A DNA stretch of 64,000 bases, taken from contig NZ_QKYV01000006.1 in NCBI RefSeq assembly GCF_003253545.1, positions 62,001-126,000 on the forward strand, in the 5' to 3' direction. Shown here in pieces: positions 8,899 to 19,600 of this stretch. The position numbers and the translations under genes were made by a program. A model generated the notes under the pieces. It saw nothing but the letters and a program-made list of their open reading frames with translations. It was not told the DNA's origin and made no database searches. Source of the stretch: Mesonia algae. GTDB lineage: Bacteria > Bacteroidota > Bacteroidia > Flavobacteriales > Flavobacteriaceae. Position 1 is the stretch's first letter; every line of letters begins with the position of its first letter.

Positions 8899-10491
8899 TT
8901 ATACTTCATTTCTTCTTCGGGTAAATGCGAAAAGGAGTACAAAAATTAAGATAAAGAGAGAGATTCTAGCGATATAATCTCCGAATAACACATAAAACGT
9001 CATTTTTTTAGAAATAGGCACGTGCGCCAAAATACTTCCTTGTTCTTCATAATCGAGACGTTTACTTACTTCTCCATTTGGTAAAATAGCCGCCGAAATT
9101 CCTGTATTGGCGCTTCTCACTACCGAGCGTCTGGTTTCTATGGCTCTTAATCTTGCATAGCTAAGGTGTTGTTGATGGCCTTGGGTATTTCCCCACCAAG
9201 CATCATTAGTGATAATCCCTAAGACTTCGGCCCCATTTCTTACATACCCGGTAACATATTCTCCGTATACAGATTCATAACAAATGATAGGAGCTATTTT
9301 GTGATTTTGAAGGGTGCTAAATACCTCTCTATCGTTTTGCGTGGTTTTCATAGCTACGGTTCCTCCTAAATCGATCATCGCATCACCTAGTATAGGTTTT
9401 AAAACACTCTGATAAGGAAAGTTTTCTACACCCACAACGAGTTTTGATTTGTGGTAAATTTGCTCTAGATTATTTTTATTTACCATAAAGGCAGAATTAT
9501 AATCATTATACCACAATCCTTCTCTAAGGTAATTGGTTTGTTTTTGAACTTGATCTTGAGAAGTGATTTTTTCAAAAAAGGAAATTCCTCCTAAAAAGCT
9601 GGCTTGGGAGTTATTTTTAATAGCGCTCAAACTCATATTCTTCGCAAAAGAATAATCCCACTGTGCTAGTTCTGTCCCATCGGCAAAAACAGTTTCGGGA
9701 GCTAATACCAAATCTGTATTGGAGGTAATTTTTTCTTGGGTGAGTTGCGTTAATAAATCACCTATACGTTTATCTGTAGTGTTGTACTTTTCGGTATAAG
9801 GGTTAATGTTGGGTTGTAAGATTAAAGCTTCTAATTGAGGTTGATCCTTGTAAGTAAGCGAATAAAATAGGTAGTAAGAAAACGCAATGGGAATGCCTAT
9901 CATTAATACTGCTTTAAGGGTAGCTCTTTTAATAATTGCTGTGTCTTTATATTTAAGGTATAAAAGAATACTTTTAAAAATGCTAAAGTTGAGAATCCAC
10001 ACCCAAAGACTACCTCCAAAGGTTCCTGTAAACTCGTACCATTGTATCCACTGGTAATATTCAGAAAAGGCATTTCCTAAATTGAGCCAAGGCCAAGAAA
10101 ATTCCCACTGTAAGTGTAAGTTTTCAAAACTAATCCATAAGGTGGTTAAAAATATGGCAGAAAGATGAAAAGGAACTTTTTTTGCTAAAAAATGATAAAA
10201 TAGAAAAACCAAACTCATTAAAAGCGTATTGACGCCTACTGCAAACCACATGCCAAAAGGGGTGGAGAAGTACAGCCAATAGGTAGTAATCATATTCCAG
10301 ATAAAGAAACTAAGGTAACTGTATAAAAAAACATGAAGGGCTCCTTTCTTTTTTTCCGCTTGACGGATATCATATTCCAACCATAAAAGAGGAATAAAAG
10401 CAATAAAAAGCAATACAGGAAAACCGTAGGTGGGCCAAGCTAAAGCGAGTAATATTCCGCTAAGGCAAGAAGCGATAAGTTTTTTGATCAT
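8899..10491 (-). CDS. lnt: Apolipoprotein N-acyltransferase
   Basis: Transfers the third acyl chain from phospholipid to the N-terminal cysteine of lipoproteins in the inner membrane. The 530-residue protein has about six N-terminal membrane segments, a periplasmic nitrilase-like domain (about 220-490) and a last helix at about 505-523. The catalytic triad of the family can be placed: Glu266 in LAPETVF, Lys350 in HKSKLV and Cys404 in PIICYES. GIITNDAWWGNTQGHQQH follows as expected. The length is normal. A TATCTTTG box on the minus strand at 10509-10516 could be its -7 element. Confidence 0.95.
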   Translation of the reverse strand: MIKKLIASCLSGILLALAWPTYGFPVLLFIAFIPLLWLEYDIRQAEKKKGALHVFLYSYLSFFIWNMITTYWLYFSTPFGMWFAVGVNTLLMSLVFLFYHFLAKKVPFHLSAIFLTTLWISFENLHLQWEFSWPWLNLGNAFSEYYQWIQWYEFTGTFGGSLWVWILNFSIFKSILLYLKYKDTAIIKRATLKAVLMIGIPIAFSYYLFYSLTYKDQPQLEALILQPNINPYTEKYNTTDKRIGDLLTQLTQEKITSNTDLVLAPETVFADGTELAQWDYSFAKNMSLSAIKNNSQASFLGGISFFEKITSQDQVQKQTNYLREGLWYNDYNSAFMVNKNNLEQIYHKSKLVVGVENFPYQSVLKPILGDAMIDLGGTVAMKTTQNDREVFSTLQNHKIAPIICYESVYGEYVTGYVRNGAEVLGIITNDAWWGNTQGHQQHLSYARLRAIETRRSVVRSANTGISAAILPNGEVSKRLDYEEQGSILAHVPISKKMTFYVLFGDYIARISLFILIFVLLFAFTRRRNEV

Positions 10492-10508
10492 GGCATAGAA
10501 AATATACC

Positions 10509-10516
10509 CAAAGATA
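10509..10516 (-). promoter_or_regulatory. Candidate -7 box of lnt
   Basis: TATCTTTG read on the minus strand, matching the Bacteroidota consensus TAnnTTTG, about 17 bases before the lnt start codon. No good -33 element lies at the usual spacing. Confidence 0.35.
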
Positions 10517-10616
10517 CTATTATCACTTTAAAAAAAAACGAATTTATACAAGTTCTAAGCATGAACTCTGCTTGAAGCTTTCGCTGAAATATAACCACAA
10601 TCAACGCTTAGGTTGA

Positions 10617-11687
10617 TTACCTAAAGATACTCCAGTCTATTTTTAAGGAAAAAACATTAGAGTATAAAGCGACACTTTGGTCTCCAATATCGGTAAAGGC
10701 ATAATCTACGTGAATCCCTTTGTATTTAAATCCTAGTCCGAAACCAGGTTGAAAACCTACTTTAGAAGATTGGTCTAATTGTTCTACATTTTGAAAATTT
10801 CCAACCCCGCCTCTTAGGTATATCATATCGATATAACCTACTTCAAAACCAAAGGCAGGTGTCATACTTACGGCAGAGGTAGAGATGATATCATTAGTTT
10901 CAGCAAAGCGCATTTGTAGATCGAGCTCTGTTTTAATATCAAAATCGTAACGAATAGTGAAGGTTTTAGCCACTCCTAATTGTAGTTTGGGTAAAGTAAT
11001 TTCGGTCGTTTCAGGGAGTTCTTGGTTTTGTCCTTCTACCGCTTCTTGAACAGTGCTGTATTCTTCTTCATCTATCGTCCATGTATTATAAGTAGTGGTA
11101 ATGTCTCTCGCCATGGCACCAAACTCCCAACCATTATCACTTTGGTATTGAACGCCAAGGTCTAAACCAAAGCCCCAAGAATTTGCAAAATCACCAATAA
11201 TACGTCTAATTACTTTTGCGTTGACACCATACGACATCCCATCTAAGGGTAATTGTCTCGCATAAGAAAACGTAAAAGCATAATCGGCTGTAGAGAATAA
11301 ACTTATTCGGTCATAATTAATTTCCCCTTGATCATCTATAAGTTGTGTAGTATTTAGAATATTATCTACCCCAAATCTAATCACATTTATAGCTACCGCA
11401 CTGCGATCGTCTAAAGGCATAGCGCCTCCTATATAATCGTAATTGGCAATATTAGCAAAATAGCTGGCGTGCATTAAAGCAATTTCATTATCCTCTAAAC
11501 GTGTGAGTCCGGCTGGATTCCAGTAGCTAGCATTCACATCAGCAGTTGTGGCGGTTACCGCATTGGCCATCCCAAATGCCGCAGCATCCACACCAATATT
11601 CATAAACTCGTTAGAATATTTTCTAACGCTTTGCGCGGAAGTGGCTAGGGTAACTAAAAATATAAGTGGTAGAAGTTGTATTTTCAC
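10617..11687 (-). CDS. PorV/PorQ-family outer-membrane protein
   Basis: Predicted outer-membrane beta-barrel of the PorV/PorQ (FadL-like) family. In Bacteroidota some members act in type IX secretion, while the role of others is unknown. From the GTG at 11687 the protein has a clean signal peptide (MKIQLLPLIFLVTLATSAQS), so I prefer it to a TTG 18 bases further upstream that would add MQKNCE. Typical family stretches are FMNIGVDAAAFGMANA, NASYWNPAGL and, near the C-terminus, GFGLGFKYKGIHVDYAF. The last residue but one is an aromatic, as in beta-barrels. It sits alone between lnt and the divergent pssA, away from core por genes, so I do not call it PorV or PorQ. Confidence 0.8.
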   Translation of the reverse strand: MKIQLLPLIFLVTLATSAQSVRKYSNEFMNIGVDAAAFGMANAVTATTADVNASYWNPAGLTRLEDNEIALMHASYFANIANYDYIGGAMPLDDRSAVAINVIRFGVDNILNTTQLIDDQGEINYDRISLFSTADYAFTFSYARQLPLDGMSYGVNAKVIRRIIGDFANSWGFGLDLGVQYQSDNGWEFGAMARDITTTYNTWTIDEEEYSTVQEAVEGQNQELPETTEITLPKLQLGVAKTFTIRYDFDIKTELDLQMRFAETNDIISTSAVSMTPAFGFEVGYIDMIYLRGGVGNFQNVEQLDQSSKVGFQPGFGLGFKYKGIHVDYAFTDIGDQSVALYSNVFSLKIDWSIFR

Positions 11688-11784
11688 TTCACAATTTTTT
11701 TGCAAATATCTTATTAATTTATAATATATAAACTTTAATTTACCTTAGTTATTGTACTTTGTGCTTTACAAAGGCTTTCTTTTG

Positions 11785-11792
11785 TATTTTTG
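11785..11792 (+). promoter_or_regulatory. Candidate -7 box of pssA
   Basis: TATTTTTG matches TAnnTTTG and lies 15 bases before the ATG at 11808. If it is real, the TTG at 11790 lies inside the promoter and cannot be the start. A TTTG at 11758-11761 is a slightly distant -33 candidate (23-base spacer). Confidence 0.35.
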
Positions 11793-11807
11793 ATAAAAAT
11801 TATTGGC

Positions 11808-12548
11808 ATGTTAAAAAAGCAAATTCCTAATCTTATTACGTTATTAAATCTGTTAAGTGGTAGTATAGCCGTTATTCTAGCTTTACAAAATCAACTTTTA
11901 ATGGCTACCGTTTTTGTAGGTTTAGGTATTTTCTTTGACTTTTTTGACGGACTAGCAGCGAGAAGTCTAAACGTACAAAGTGAATTGGGTTTACAACTCG
12001 ACTCCCTTGCCGATATGGTTACTAGCGGGTTAGTGCCTGGTATAGTTATGTTTCAACTATTATGCCAAGCCTTAGGGGCCGATGTTCTTGCACCATTAGC
12101 TTGGGGAGCTTCTACTTTTGAAATCAATTTTCCGCTTATTGCTTTATTTGGTCTGCTAATTACTTTGGGTTCTGCCTACCGATTAGCTAAGTTTAATATT
12201 GATGACCGCCAAACGAGTTCATTTATAGGTTTGCCAACACCTGCCAATGCTATACTCATTTTAAGTTTACCGTTAATTCTTCATTTCCACGAAAGTGAAA
12301 TGGTTACTACTTTTATACTTAACCCTTATTTTCTGATTGGTTTAAGTATTTTGAGTTGTATTTTGCTGAACGCGGAAGTGACCTTGTTTGCTCTGAAATT
12401 TAAAAACTTATCTCTTAAGGATAATTGGTATAGATTTCTTTTTCTACTTATGAGCCTAGTTGGAATAGTTATATTTCATTTTATCGCTCTACCTTTTATC
12501 ATTTTGGGTTATATTTTATTATCTGTTTTGGTACAGAATAAAGCTTAA
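11808..12548 (+). CDS. pssA: CDP-diacylglycerol-serine O-phosphatidyltransferase
   Basis: Integral membrane CDP-alcohol phosphatidyltransferase, most likely making phosphatidylserine, the precursor of phosphatidylethanolamine. The family motif is intact: Asp47-Gly48...Arg52, Gly61, Asp65 and Asp69 (in FFDGLAAR and GLQLDSLAD). About seven hydrophobic segments follow one another with short loops. I chose the ATG at 11808 (MLKKQIPNLITLLN) over a TTG 18 bases upstream because homologs usually begin close to this point and a -7 box overlaps the TTG. Serine as the substrate is inferred from overall likeness; another CDP-alcohol transferase is possible but less likely. Confidence 0.85.
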   Translation: MLKKQIPNLITLLNLLSGSIAVILALQNQLLMATVFVGLGIFFDFFDGLAARSLNVQSELGLQLDSLADMVTSGLVPGIVMFQLLCQALGADVLAPLAWGASTFEINFPLIALFGLLITLGSAYRLAKFNIDDRQTSSFIGLPTPANAILILSLPLILHFHESEMVTTFILNPYFLIGLSILSCILLNAEVTLFALKFKNLSLKDNWYRFLFLLMSLVGIVIFHFIALPFIILGYILLSVLVQNKA

Positions 12549-12881
12549 AATCTTTTTAAGGGGGTTGATTAATAACAAGAATATCTAGATACTCTTCTCG
12601 TATTGTTCTAGGCTTAAATATGAATTTACTAATATATTTTAGAGTAATGCTTCATATTTCAACTTCTACTCCCATTTTATAGATAGACATTTTATCATTT
12701 TAGGATAAAAAGTGTTAATCATCTACTTATCAACAATATACTCGCTGGTGTTTATTTTAACGAAAATAAGCACCGTTTAACGAGTTTATTTATCTAGCCT
12801 GTTTTAAAGTATTCTCAGACACTAATTTTGCGCCCCTAAAAAAAAAATTCTGCTGATTATCAGCGTTTAAGGGTTTTTATT
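12549..12881. other. Intergenic region between pssA and a large T9SS gene
   Basis: AT-rich, with no convincing reading frame, RNA gene or strong terminator. The only element I can point to is TAATTTTG at 12823-12830, a match to TAnnTTTG, which could give a transcript starting near 12837 and a 5' leader of about 45 bases for the gene at 12882. No good -33 sequence is present at the usual distance. Confidence 0.5.
12823..12830 (+). promoter_or_regulatory. Candidate -7 box of the T9SS gene at 12882
   Basis: TAATTTTG matches the Bacteroidota -7 consensus and lies about 50 bases before the start codon. It is not supported by a clear -33 element. Confidence 0.35.
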
Positions 12882-15800
12882 ATGATGTATGGTATTAGAA
12901 TTTTAGTAATGTTTTTTGTGTTTACCACGGGAAGTGTAATGTCGCAAAATACAACTTGGAATGGTGCTCAAAGTAGCGACTGGATGCTAGCCAGTAATTG
13001 GACTAATGGTGTTCCTACGCCTAACTCCAACGTAACGATTGGTTATATTCACTCTTCCAATCACCAACCAGTTTTATCTTCTCAGGCAGTTATAAAGAAA
13101 TTGACTTTAGGGAGTAATAACCAAACCTTAGAATTTGGTGACCAAGCACAGCTTCAGGTAAATGGGACCTTGAGCATAGGTAATAGCGGAAAAATTAATT
13201 TGGGAAATGGTTCTTTAATCGTAAATCAATATTCAACGATTGGAGGAAAAATTGAAATAGCCAGTGGAAACCTTAGTTTTTTAGACGGTCTCAAGCTAAA
13301 TGGGAATGGAGAAATTGACAATCATTCTGGAAGTATTAACATAGGAAGTGTCATTAATCCTACTGCTGGTTTGTCTTTGGCTGGAGCGGGAGAATTTCAT
13401 TTAGGCTCAGGAGATCTTACAAGTTATGGTCCGTTTAAGTTTTCAGGATCCCATGTCTTTTACGGAGATTCAGGTCATATAGAATTAAAAGAGGAGGTGC
13501 AATTTAACGGTGGAGCAGGTTTTTACCTAGGTAATGCGACAATGATTATTGAAGATGATGCAAAATTTAGTGGAGGGAATAATTTTAAAGCCCAGAATGG
13601 AGATATCTCTATTTTTGGAGATGCAGAGTTTAGTGGAGGTGTTGGTTTTTATTTAGATGATGCTCACTTAGAAATCTTAGGAGAAACTGCTTTTACTGGA
13701 GGTCCTCATTTTTATGGAGGAAATGGCACCCTTACTTTACAAGATGATGTTTTATTCTCGGGCGGCCCCAACTTTATTTCTCAAGAAAGCCTAACCATTT
13801 TAAATGGGAGTTTTTCAATCGATCAGCAAAGTAATAATTCGGTTACTTTCAATGATGTAGAAGTAACGAATGGTTCTACCATTCACTCCAATTTGAATAC
13901 CATGATGAATGGGTGGTTAGATAACAACGGAAACTATATTCAAAACTCCAGCACGACTTTAAATGTAGTTGAAGAAGTGTATGGATATCAACAAGTAATT
14001 TCTGAAAGACCATATGCCATATCTATGAAGTATATGAATGCCAATCAATTTAAGGTGGTTTTTAACGAAGCCTTAGATACAGGTGTCTTGAATGGTTCTT
14101 GGAAATATAATTTAAAAAACGGATTGGATTGGTCTGCCACAGTAGATGATCAATTAAATAATGCTCCTATGTTGAGCTCTGATGGAAAAGAACTGATATT
14201 TACGACAATATCTACTATTAATCCAACGAGTACAAGTATAATTTGGATGAATGCTATTGTAGACACCGATGGAGATCAGGCTAATTCTCCGCACAAGAAA
14301 AGATTTACCACAGACCAAAGTTCTACGTATGTGTGGACAGGAGCAAGCGATAATCAATGGACAACGACCAGTAATTGGTTGAATATGAGTAGCGGTTTTC
14401 CAGATCCTCAAGGAGAGATTGATTTAGTTTTTGACGAAAATGCAGTAAATGATTTAAAACTTCCAGTTAATGTTAGTATACATAACTATGAAAATGTTAG
14501 TGCAACTCATTTAGACATTAACGGACGACAATTAAAAGTAAGCGGTCAATTTATAGTCAGTGGTACAAATACAATAAAAGCTTCAGACCTCAATTCAGAA
14601 GTATATTTTAGCGGAGAAGAGGCACAGTTTATCTCTGCAGGAGTCTTCGAAAATGATCACATTAGTAATTTAATTATCGATAACCCAACTTCAGTAACTA
14701 TAAATACACCTATAAGTGTCTTGGGTGTAGTGACTTTAAAACAGGGTGATCTTTTGACAAATGATCAGTTAACTTTTAAGAGCTTTCAAAATCGTACGGC
14801 TATTTTAGCGCCAATAGAGGGAGGTCAAATTGTGGGCGAGGTAGTTACAGAACGATATTTTCCTGCTAAAAGAGCTTTTAGATTTATCTCTTCATCGGTA
14901 ACTTCAACAGGAACTATAAAAGAAAATTGGCAAGAAGGAGTAAATAATACCTCTTTAACTCATAACCTAAATCCGCACCCAGGTTTTGGAACCCATATTA
15001 CGGGATCTACTACGGGACAAAATGGTTTTGATGCTACAGCTTCAGGAAGTCCATCGTTGTATGCTTATGATGACTCAACTCAAAATTGGGATGTAGTCAC
15101 CAATACCAATCAAAATATAATTGAGGCGGGAAAAGCTTATCGTTTAATGGTGCGTGGAGATAGAGGTGTTGATGTGACTAACAATAATACTCCTCCAACC
15201 CCAACGGTTATTAGAACTAAAGGAGTCTTATCTCAAGGGAATCTTCAATTATCTGTAGATTCTCCAGATTCTGGTTTTATTTTTATGGGGAATCCTTATC
15301 AAGCTATTGTGGATATGGAGCAAGTATTAGATAATTCTTCCTTGATTAACCCTCAGTTTATTTATGTATGGGACCCGACTGTGAACGAAAGAGGTGCATT
15401 TGTGACCGTGGATGCACAATTAAATTTTAATTCTAACTCCAGTTCTGAAGCAAATAAATTTTTGCAACCAGGACAAGCTGTATTTATAAAGAAAGAAGGG
15501 AATATAAACAATACTGCAACGATTAGCTTTACGGAAGATTATAAATTAAACTCTAATGCAACTCAAACTGTTTTTAGATCTCAGTCTTTACAAACAGGTT
15601 CTATAAAAATCAATATGTTTAGACAAGATTCTCAAAGTAGTTTGAGTCACTCTATTGATGGAGTAGTAATTAATTTAAGTGATAATTTCAATAACGCAGT
15701 TGATGCTAGAGATGCCACAAAACTTTTTAATTTAGATGAAAACCTAGCTATTCAAAATGGAAACGACTTATTGAGTATAGAGAATAAAGAATTCCCGATG

Positions 15801-16307
15801 GTAGGAGATGAGATTCAATTGATAAATTATACTTACAGAGCAGAGGATTATCAATTTAGGATAGATGTTAATGAGCTCCATATGCTAAATGCTTCTTTGT
15901 ACGATGCTTATTTAGATATATATACTCCACTTCAAAATAATACTAGCACGTGGGTGTCATTTTCTGTAGATGAGAATTTACCAGCTAGTATTGACCCAAA
16001 CCGATTTAAAATTGTTTTTGAGGAAAATAATTTAGATGCTACAAGCGATCATTGGGTAAGTAATCTTCAATTGTATCCTAATCCATCTATGGGAGATGTG
16101 GTATATATCAAAGGGGAGAATTTTTTAGGAAGTGAAGTTAATATTGAAATTTATGATGTTTTAGGAAATAGAGTTTCGGAAAAGAAATATTTTGATTCTT
16201 CATCAGATACTCTCGCTATAAATGTGTCTTCTCTTTCTGTTGGTATGTATATCGTAAAAGTAAATTCTCAAGGGAAAAGTTTTAGTAGAAAACTGCTTAG
16301 AAAATAA
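12882..16307 (+). CDS. Large secreted surface protein with T9SS sorting domain
   Basis: A 1141-residue secreted protein of unknown role, probably exported by the type IX system to the cell surface. It has a signal peptide (cleavage near SVMSQ, about residue 21). A beta-rich region contains six tandem repeats of about 21 residues (about 183-309, each with an F-x-G-G-x-x-F-like core), which suggests a beta-helix or solenoid. A second segment (about 380-470) looks Ig/SbsA-like. A long module (about 660-1000, starting near TERYFP) is shared with the neighbouring protein at 16642-20106. The C-terminal sorting domain begins near LQLYPNPS (about 1064) and ends GMYIVKVNSQGKSFSRKLLRK-like, typical of type A domains. 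It ends at a perfect terminator shared with the convergent gene. Confidence 0.85.
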   Translation: MMYGIRILVMFFVFTTGSVMSQNTTWNGAQSSDWMLASNWTNGVPTPNSNVTIGYIHSSNHQPVLSSQAVIKKLTLGSNNQTLEFGDQAQLQVNGTLSIGNSGKINLGNGSLIVNQYSTIGGKIEIASGNLSFLDGLKLNGNGEIDNHSGSINIGSVINPTAGLSLAGAGEFHLGSGDLTSYGPFKFSGSHVFYGDSGHIELKEEVQFNGGAGFYLGNATMIIEDDAKFSGGNNFKAQNGDISIFGDAEFSGGVGFYLDDAHLEILGETAFTGGPHFYGGNGTLTLQDDVLFSGGPNFISQESLTILNGSFSIDQQSNNSVTFNDVEVTNGSTIHSNLNTMMNGWLDNNGNYIQNSSTTLNVVEEVYGYQQVISERPYAISMKYMNANQFKVVFNEALDTGVLNGSWKYNLKNGLDWSATVDDQLNNAPMLSSDGKELIFTTISTINPTSTSIIWMNAIVDTDGDQANSPHKKRFTTDQSSTYVWTGASDNQWTTTSNWLNMSSGFPDPQGEIDLVFDENAVNDLKLPVNVSIHNYENVSATHLDINGRQLKVSGQFIVSGTNTIKASDLNSEVYFSGEEAQFISAGVFENDHISNLIIDNPTSVTINTPISVLGVVTLKQGDLLTNDQLTFKSFQNRTAILAPIEGGQIVGEVVTERYFPAKRAFRFISSSVTSTGTIKENWQEGVNNTSLTHNLNPHPGFGTHITGSTTGQNGFDATASGSPSLYAYDDSTQNWDVVTNTNQNIIEAGKAYRLMVRGDRGVDVTNNNTPPTPTVIRTKGVLSQGNLQLSVDSPDSGFIFMGNPYQAIVDMEQVLDNSSLINPQFIYVWDPTVNERGAFVTVDAQLNFNSNSSSEANKFLQPGQAVFIKKEGNINNTATISFTEDYKLNSNATQTVFRSQSLQTGSIKINMFRQDSQSSLSHSIDGVVINLSDNFNNAVDARDATKLFNLDENLAIQNGNDLLSIENKEFPMVGDEIQLINYTYRAEDYQFRIDVNELHMLNASLYDAYLDIYTPLQNNTSTWVSFSVDENLPASIDPNRFKIVFEENNLDATSDHWVSNLQLYPNPSMGDVVYIKGENFLGSEVNIEIYDVLGNRVSEKKYFDSSSDTLAINVSSLSVGMYIVKVNSQGKSFSRKLLRK

Positions 16308-16352
16308 GCATAAAATTTTATTTGCACGGAAACATATTAATACCGTGATTAA

Positions 16353-16385
16353 AAAACCCGCTTAGATCATATCTAAGCGGGTTTT
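16353..16385. terminator. Bidirectional rho-independent terminator
   Basis: Perfect 15-bp stem (16353-16367 with 16371-16385) with a CAT loop, A-run on the left and T-run on the right. It can end the transcripts of both the 12882 gene and the convergent minus-strand gene at 16408. Confidence 0.9.
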
Positions 16386-16407
16386 ATGTATTAAAACAAT
16401 TTTATAA

Positions 16408-16629
16408 TTAAAAATCAGTGGCTTTTTTCTTTTTTAGACTAAGGCTGTATGCACCTATCCCAGCGCCTAAGATAAGCACAAAAGGAATGTAGTCATCGAT
16501 TGGAGCAGCTGGATTATCTATAGGGTCTTCATCAGGGACTCCAGGACCGCCTGGAAATTGAGCGAAACTTATAGAGAAACATCCTAAAAGAGCTATACTG
16601 CATATAATATTCTTGATATATTTTTTCAT
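16408..16629 (-). CDS. Small secreted protein with PID-CTERM-like tail
   Basis: A 73-residue protein with an N-terminal signal peptide (cleavage near SFAQ, about residue 24), a short Gly/Pro/Asp-rich middle and a tail consisting of the motif APIDDYIP, a hydrophobic helix (about 49-64) and a KKKK basic end. This three-part tail resembles the small 'PID-CTERM' proteins found in flavobacteria; I recognise the pattern but cannot verify the family. It lies 12 bases downstream of the large T9SS gene on the same strand, so the two are probably one transcript. Its role is unknown. It could be a membrane-anchored helper or a sorted peptide. Confidence 0.7.
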   Translation of the reverse strand: MKKYIKNIICSIALLGCFSISFAQFPGGPGVPDEDPIDNPAAPIDDYIPFVLILGAGIGAYSLSLKKKKATDF

Positions 16630-16641
16630 AGAAATTAATTT

Positions 16642-19600
16642 TTAGGGGTTTATAATTTTTTTAGTGAATGTGGTATTTTCTGTGGTTACTTTTACCAAAT
16701 AGACACCTGCAGCCAATTGGCTCATATTGATGCTTGTATTTCCAGTAATAGCGGTGTGTGATTTCTTTATCATCAACTGTCCGACATTATTAAAGATAAA
16801 AACTTCCATTTCTCTTGTGTAGTTGGGATTAGAGATGTTTAGTACGCCATTGTTTAATGGATTAGGATATAGGCTAAACCCATTAGCTTTAACCGTATTG
16901 CTAGCTAAGCTGCTATCTTCAAAAGTTATTTTAAATCTATCAGTTTCTACACTTGCTGCAATTTGTTCATCTACACTAAAATTAAATACATTCTCTCCTG
17001 CAACTAAAGCTGTAGAAGTTTGTAAATAATTATCTACAAGATAAGCCTGCATGTTAGAAATCCCTTCCCAATTGATTAAGAATTGATAATCTTGATGTCT
17101 ATACGAGCCTACATATAATGGTATTTCTTCTAAATCTACAGGAATATCTCTTTGCTCTATGCTTAAGAAATGATAGCCGTTTACTAGCGCTAAGTTTTCA
17201 TCTGAATTTCCTAATTTCTTAGCATCATAATCGTTGACTGCGTTATCATTATCATCGTTAAAGTCAATTACTGCCGCATCTAAAGTGTTAGCTCCGCTTT
17301 TTAAGAGAATATTTAAAGCGTATGATGCTCCAGAAGGTTTAAATACACCCAAATTATCTTCTTCTATATTTTTATCGTTTTCTTCAAAACTTAGATTTGG
17401 AGAACCAATTACTGAAGATACATTAGCCACGAAGATGGCTTGGCCTGCTTGTAGAAATCGGTTTACATTACTATTAAGATTACTCTTGGTGTTATCGGTA
17501 ACATTTACCACCACATAAGCTCCTTTAGTGGCTAAATTAGGATCCCAGACCCAAATGAAATTAGGGTTAATTTCGCTGGTTCCTGTATTTGTTAATACTT
17601 CGTTCATATCTACTGGAGCTTGATAAGGATTTCCAAAGAAGCTGAACTCTTCGTTTCCACCTGCTAAGGTTGCATCTGTTAAATCGCTATCGCATAATTT
17701 TAAAGTTCCTTTAGTTCTTATGGTTGTACTTATAGGATCGGGAGCATTGGTGCTCATATCTAAGGTACGATCTCCTCTAATATTAATATAGTAAGGATCC
17801 CCTACGTTTAAATTGGTAGCATTTGTATTGGCTAGAGCGCTCCAACTCTGAGCTTGATTGTTATAGGTATAAGTACTAGGGTTGTTTGTAGCATTATAAT
17901 CAAAGCCATTAGTATTGCTGCCTCCTGTAATATGAGTACCAAACCCTACTATATTACCTAAAGAGTTGTTTCCTGTGTTATAAGTAGCATCTGTATCTCC
18001 TTCTTGCCAGTTAGAGTTTATCGTTCCTGCATTTACAGCAGAAGTAAGCATGCGATAAGCTCTTACAGCTACCGTACCTCCGTCGGTAGAACCTGCGGGG
18101 ATGTAGCGTTCAACTGTGACTCCTGCATTATTACCATAAGTAATTCTTGAAGAAGAACACACTCCGCCAACTTCACCAAAGAATGCAGTACCATTGTCAT
18201 CACTATTAAAAATGATTTCAGCATTATCTTGTAAAGCTAAAATACCTTCGGTGCCTAAATTTAAGCTAGTCATTACTTCCACTTCATTAAGTACTTCTAG
18301 TTCAGCTCCACCAGTAGTATTGACTTGTACTTTATCGATTTGATGTCCGTTTCGGTTATCGGCACTATTATCTTTATCGACTAATAGATCTCCATCGAGA
18401 ACAATATTATCTGTCCCTATAAAAATGATCTCACCCTCACTAGCATCAATACTTTCATCTGGAGCAGTAATACTTCCGCTAAGAGTAAAAGAATTGGTGT
18501 TTTCTACTGTTAAAGTGTATAGTGCGTTAATGGTTAAGTCGTGTACTGCTAGACTGCCGTGGGTATCTGTATTGTAATCGCCATTTATGATAGCGATTCC
18601 ATTAGAGGAATCTGTAGCGTCAGGTCCAATTTCATTATTCCATTCTGTTCCGTCCCAAATGATACTCCCTGTAAAAAACTGTTCAACACTTCCGTAATTA
18701 GAAAAGATGCTTCCATCTACATCAACATTCGCGACGGCTCTAAAATAATAATTGGTGTTCGTATTTAAACCATTTAGGTCAAAGCTAAAATCTCCACTAG
18801 ATAAATTAGAAGAGGTTACAAAAGTTCCTGTTCCTTCAGCAAAATCAGGATCTGTACTGTACTCAAATCCATAGGTGCTATTCATACAGTTATAAGGATC
18901 ACTCAAACTACCATTTAGTGTGGCTGTGGTGGGAGTAATCTGTGTCGCAAAATGGGTAGTTGGTAAAGGTGGATTTTTGGTGATAGAGTACAAGCGTAGC
19001 TCTGACGTTAAACTCAAATTGACTAAATTCTGGACCCTTACTCTAATTCTATTCGCAGAAGCGTTAGGGGTGTAGGCTATATTTATTTTATCATTAGAGT
19101 TAAATATACCAAGTAAGTCTAAGTCTATTAAGCTGCTTAATTGTTGTGAATCTACTAAAGAACTGCCATTATAAGCTTCAATATAAATATTATCCAATAA
19201 ATCTAAACTTACAATATCAGACGGAGAAGCTAAGCTCAAATGGTACGTATCGGTACTAGCGGAAGGACCTTCAAAATAAATAGTTTGCTGCACGTCCCCT
19301 GCAACAGATAAAATAGGTAACCTCAAAGAAGAATAGGAGTTGGGGTCATTATCAATGGCATTACCTGCATTCAAAACTCCACTAGAGGCATTTAAAGCGC
19401 TAATTAACCCTCCGCTTCCTGAAAAAGAAGTATACTTAGCTTGTTCACAATTATTTGTGCTAGTGTTATAATATACCCCATACAAATCGATCTTTTTTGT
19501 ATTGAAAAAACCTACAAGAGCACCCATTCGATTTTCTATTTTTATCCTATCATAAATTGTTGAGGGTGTAGCGGCTACATAGTAATTATTGTTTGCGTCT

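Noticed and set aside
11688-11705. TTG start upstream of the PorV/PorQ-like gene
   Set aside because: It would put six polar residues in front of a complete signal peptide; the GTG at 11687 gives a cleaner signal peptide.
11790-11807. TTG start 18 bases upstream for pssA
   Set aside because: It lies inside a -7 box match (11785-11792), and the ATG at 11808 gives the N-terminus expected for the family.
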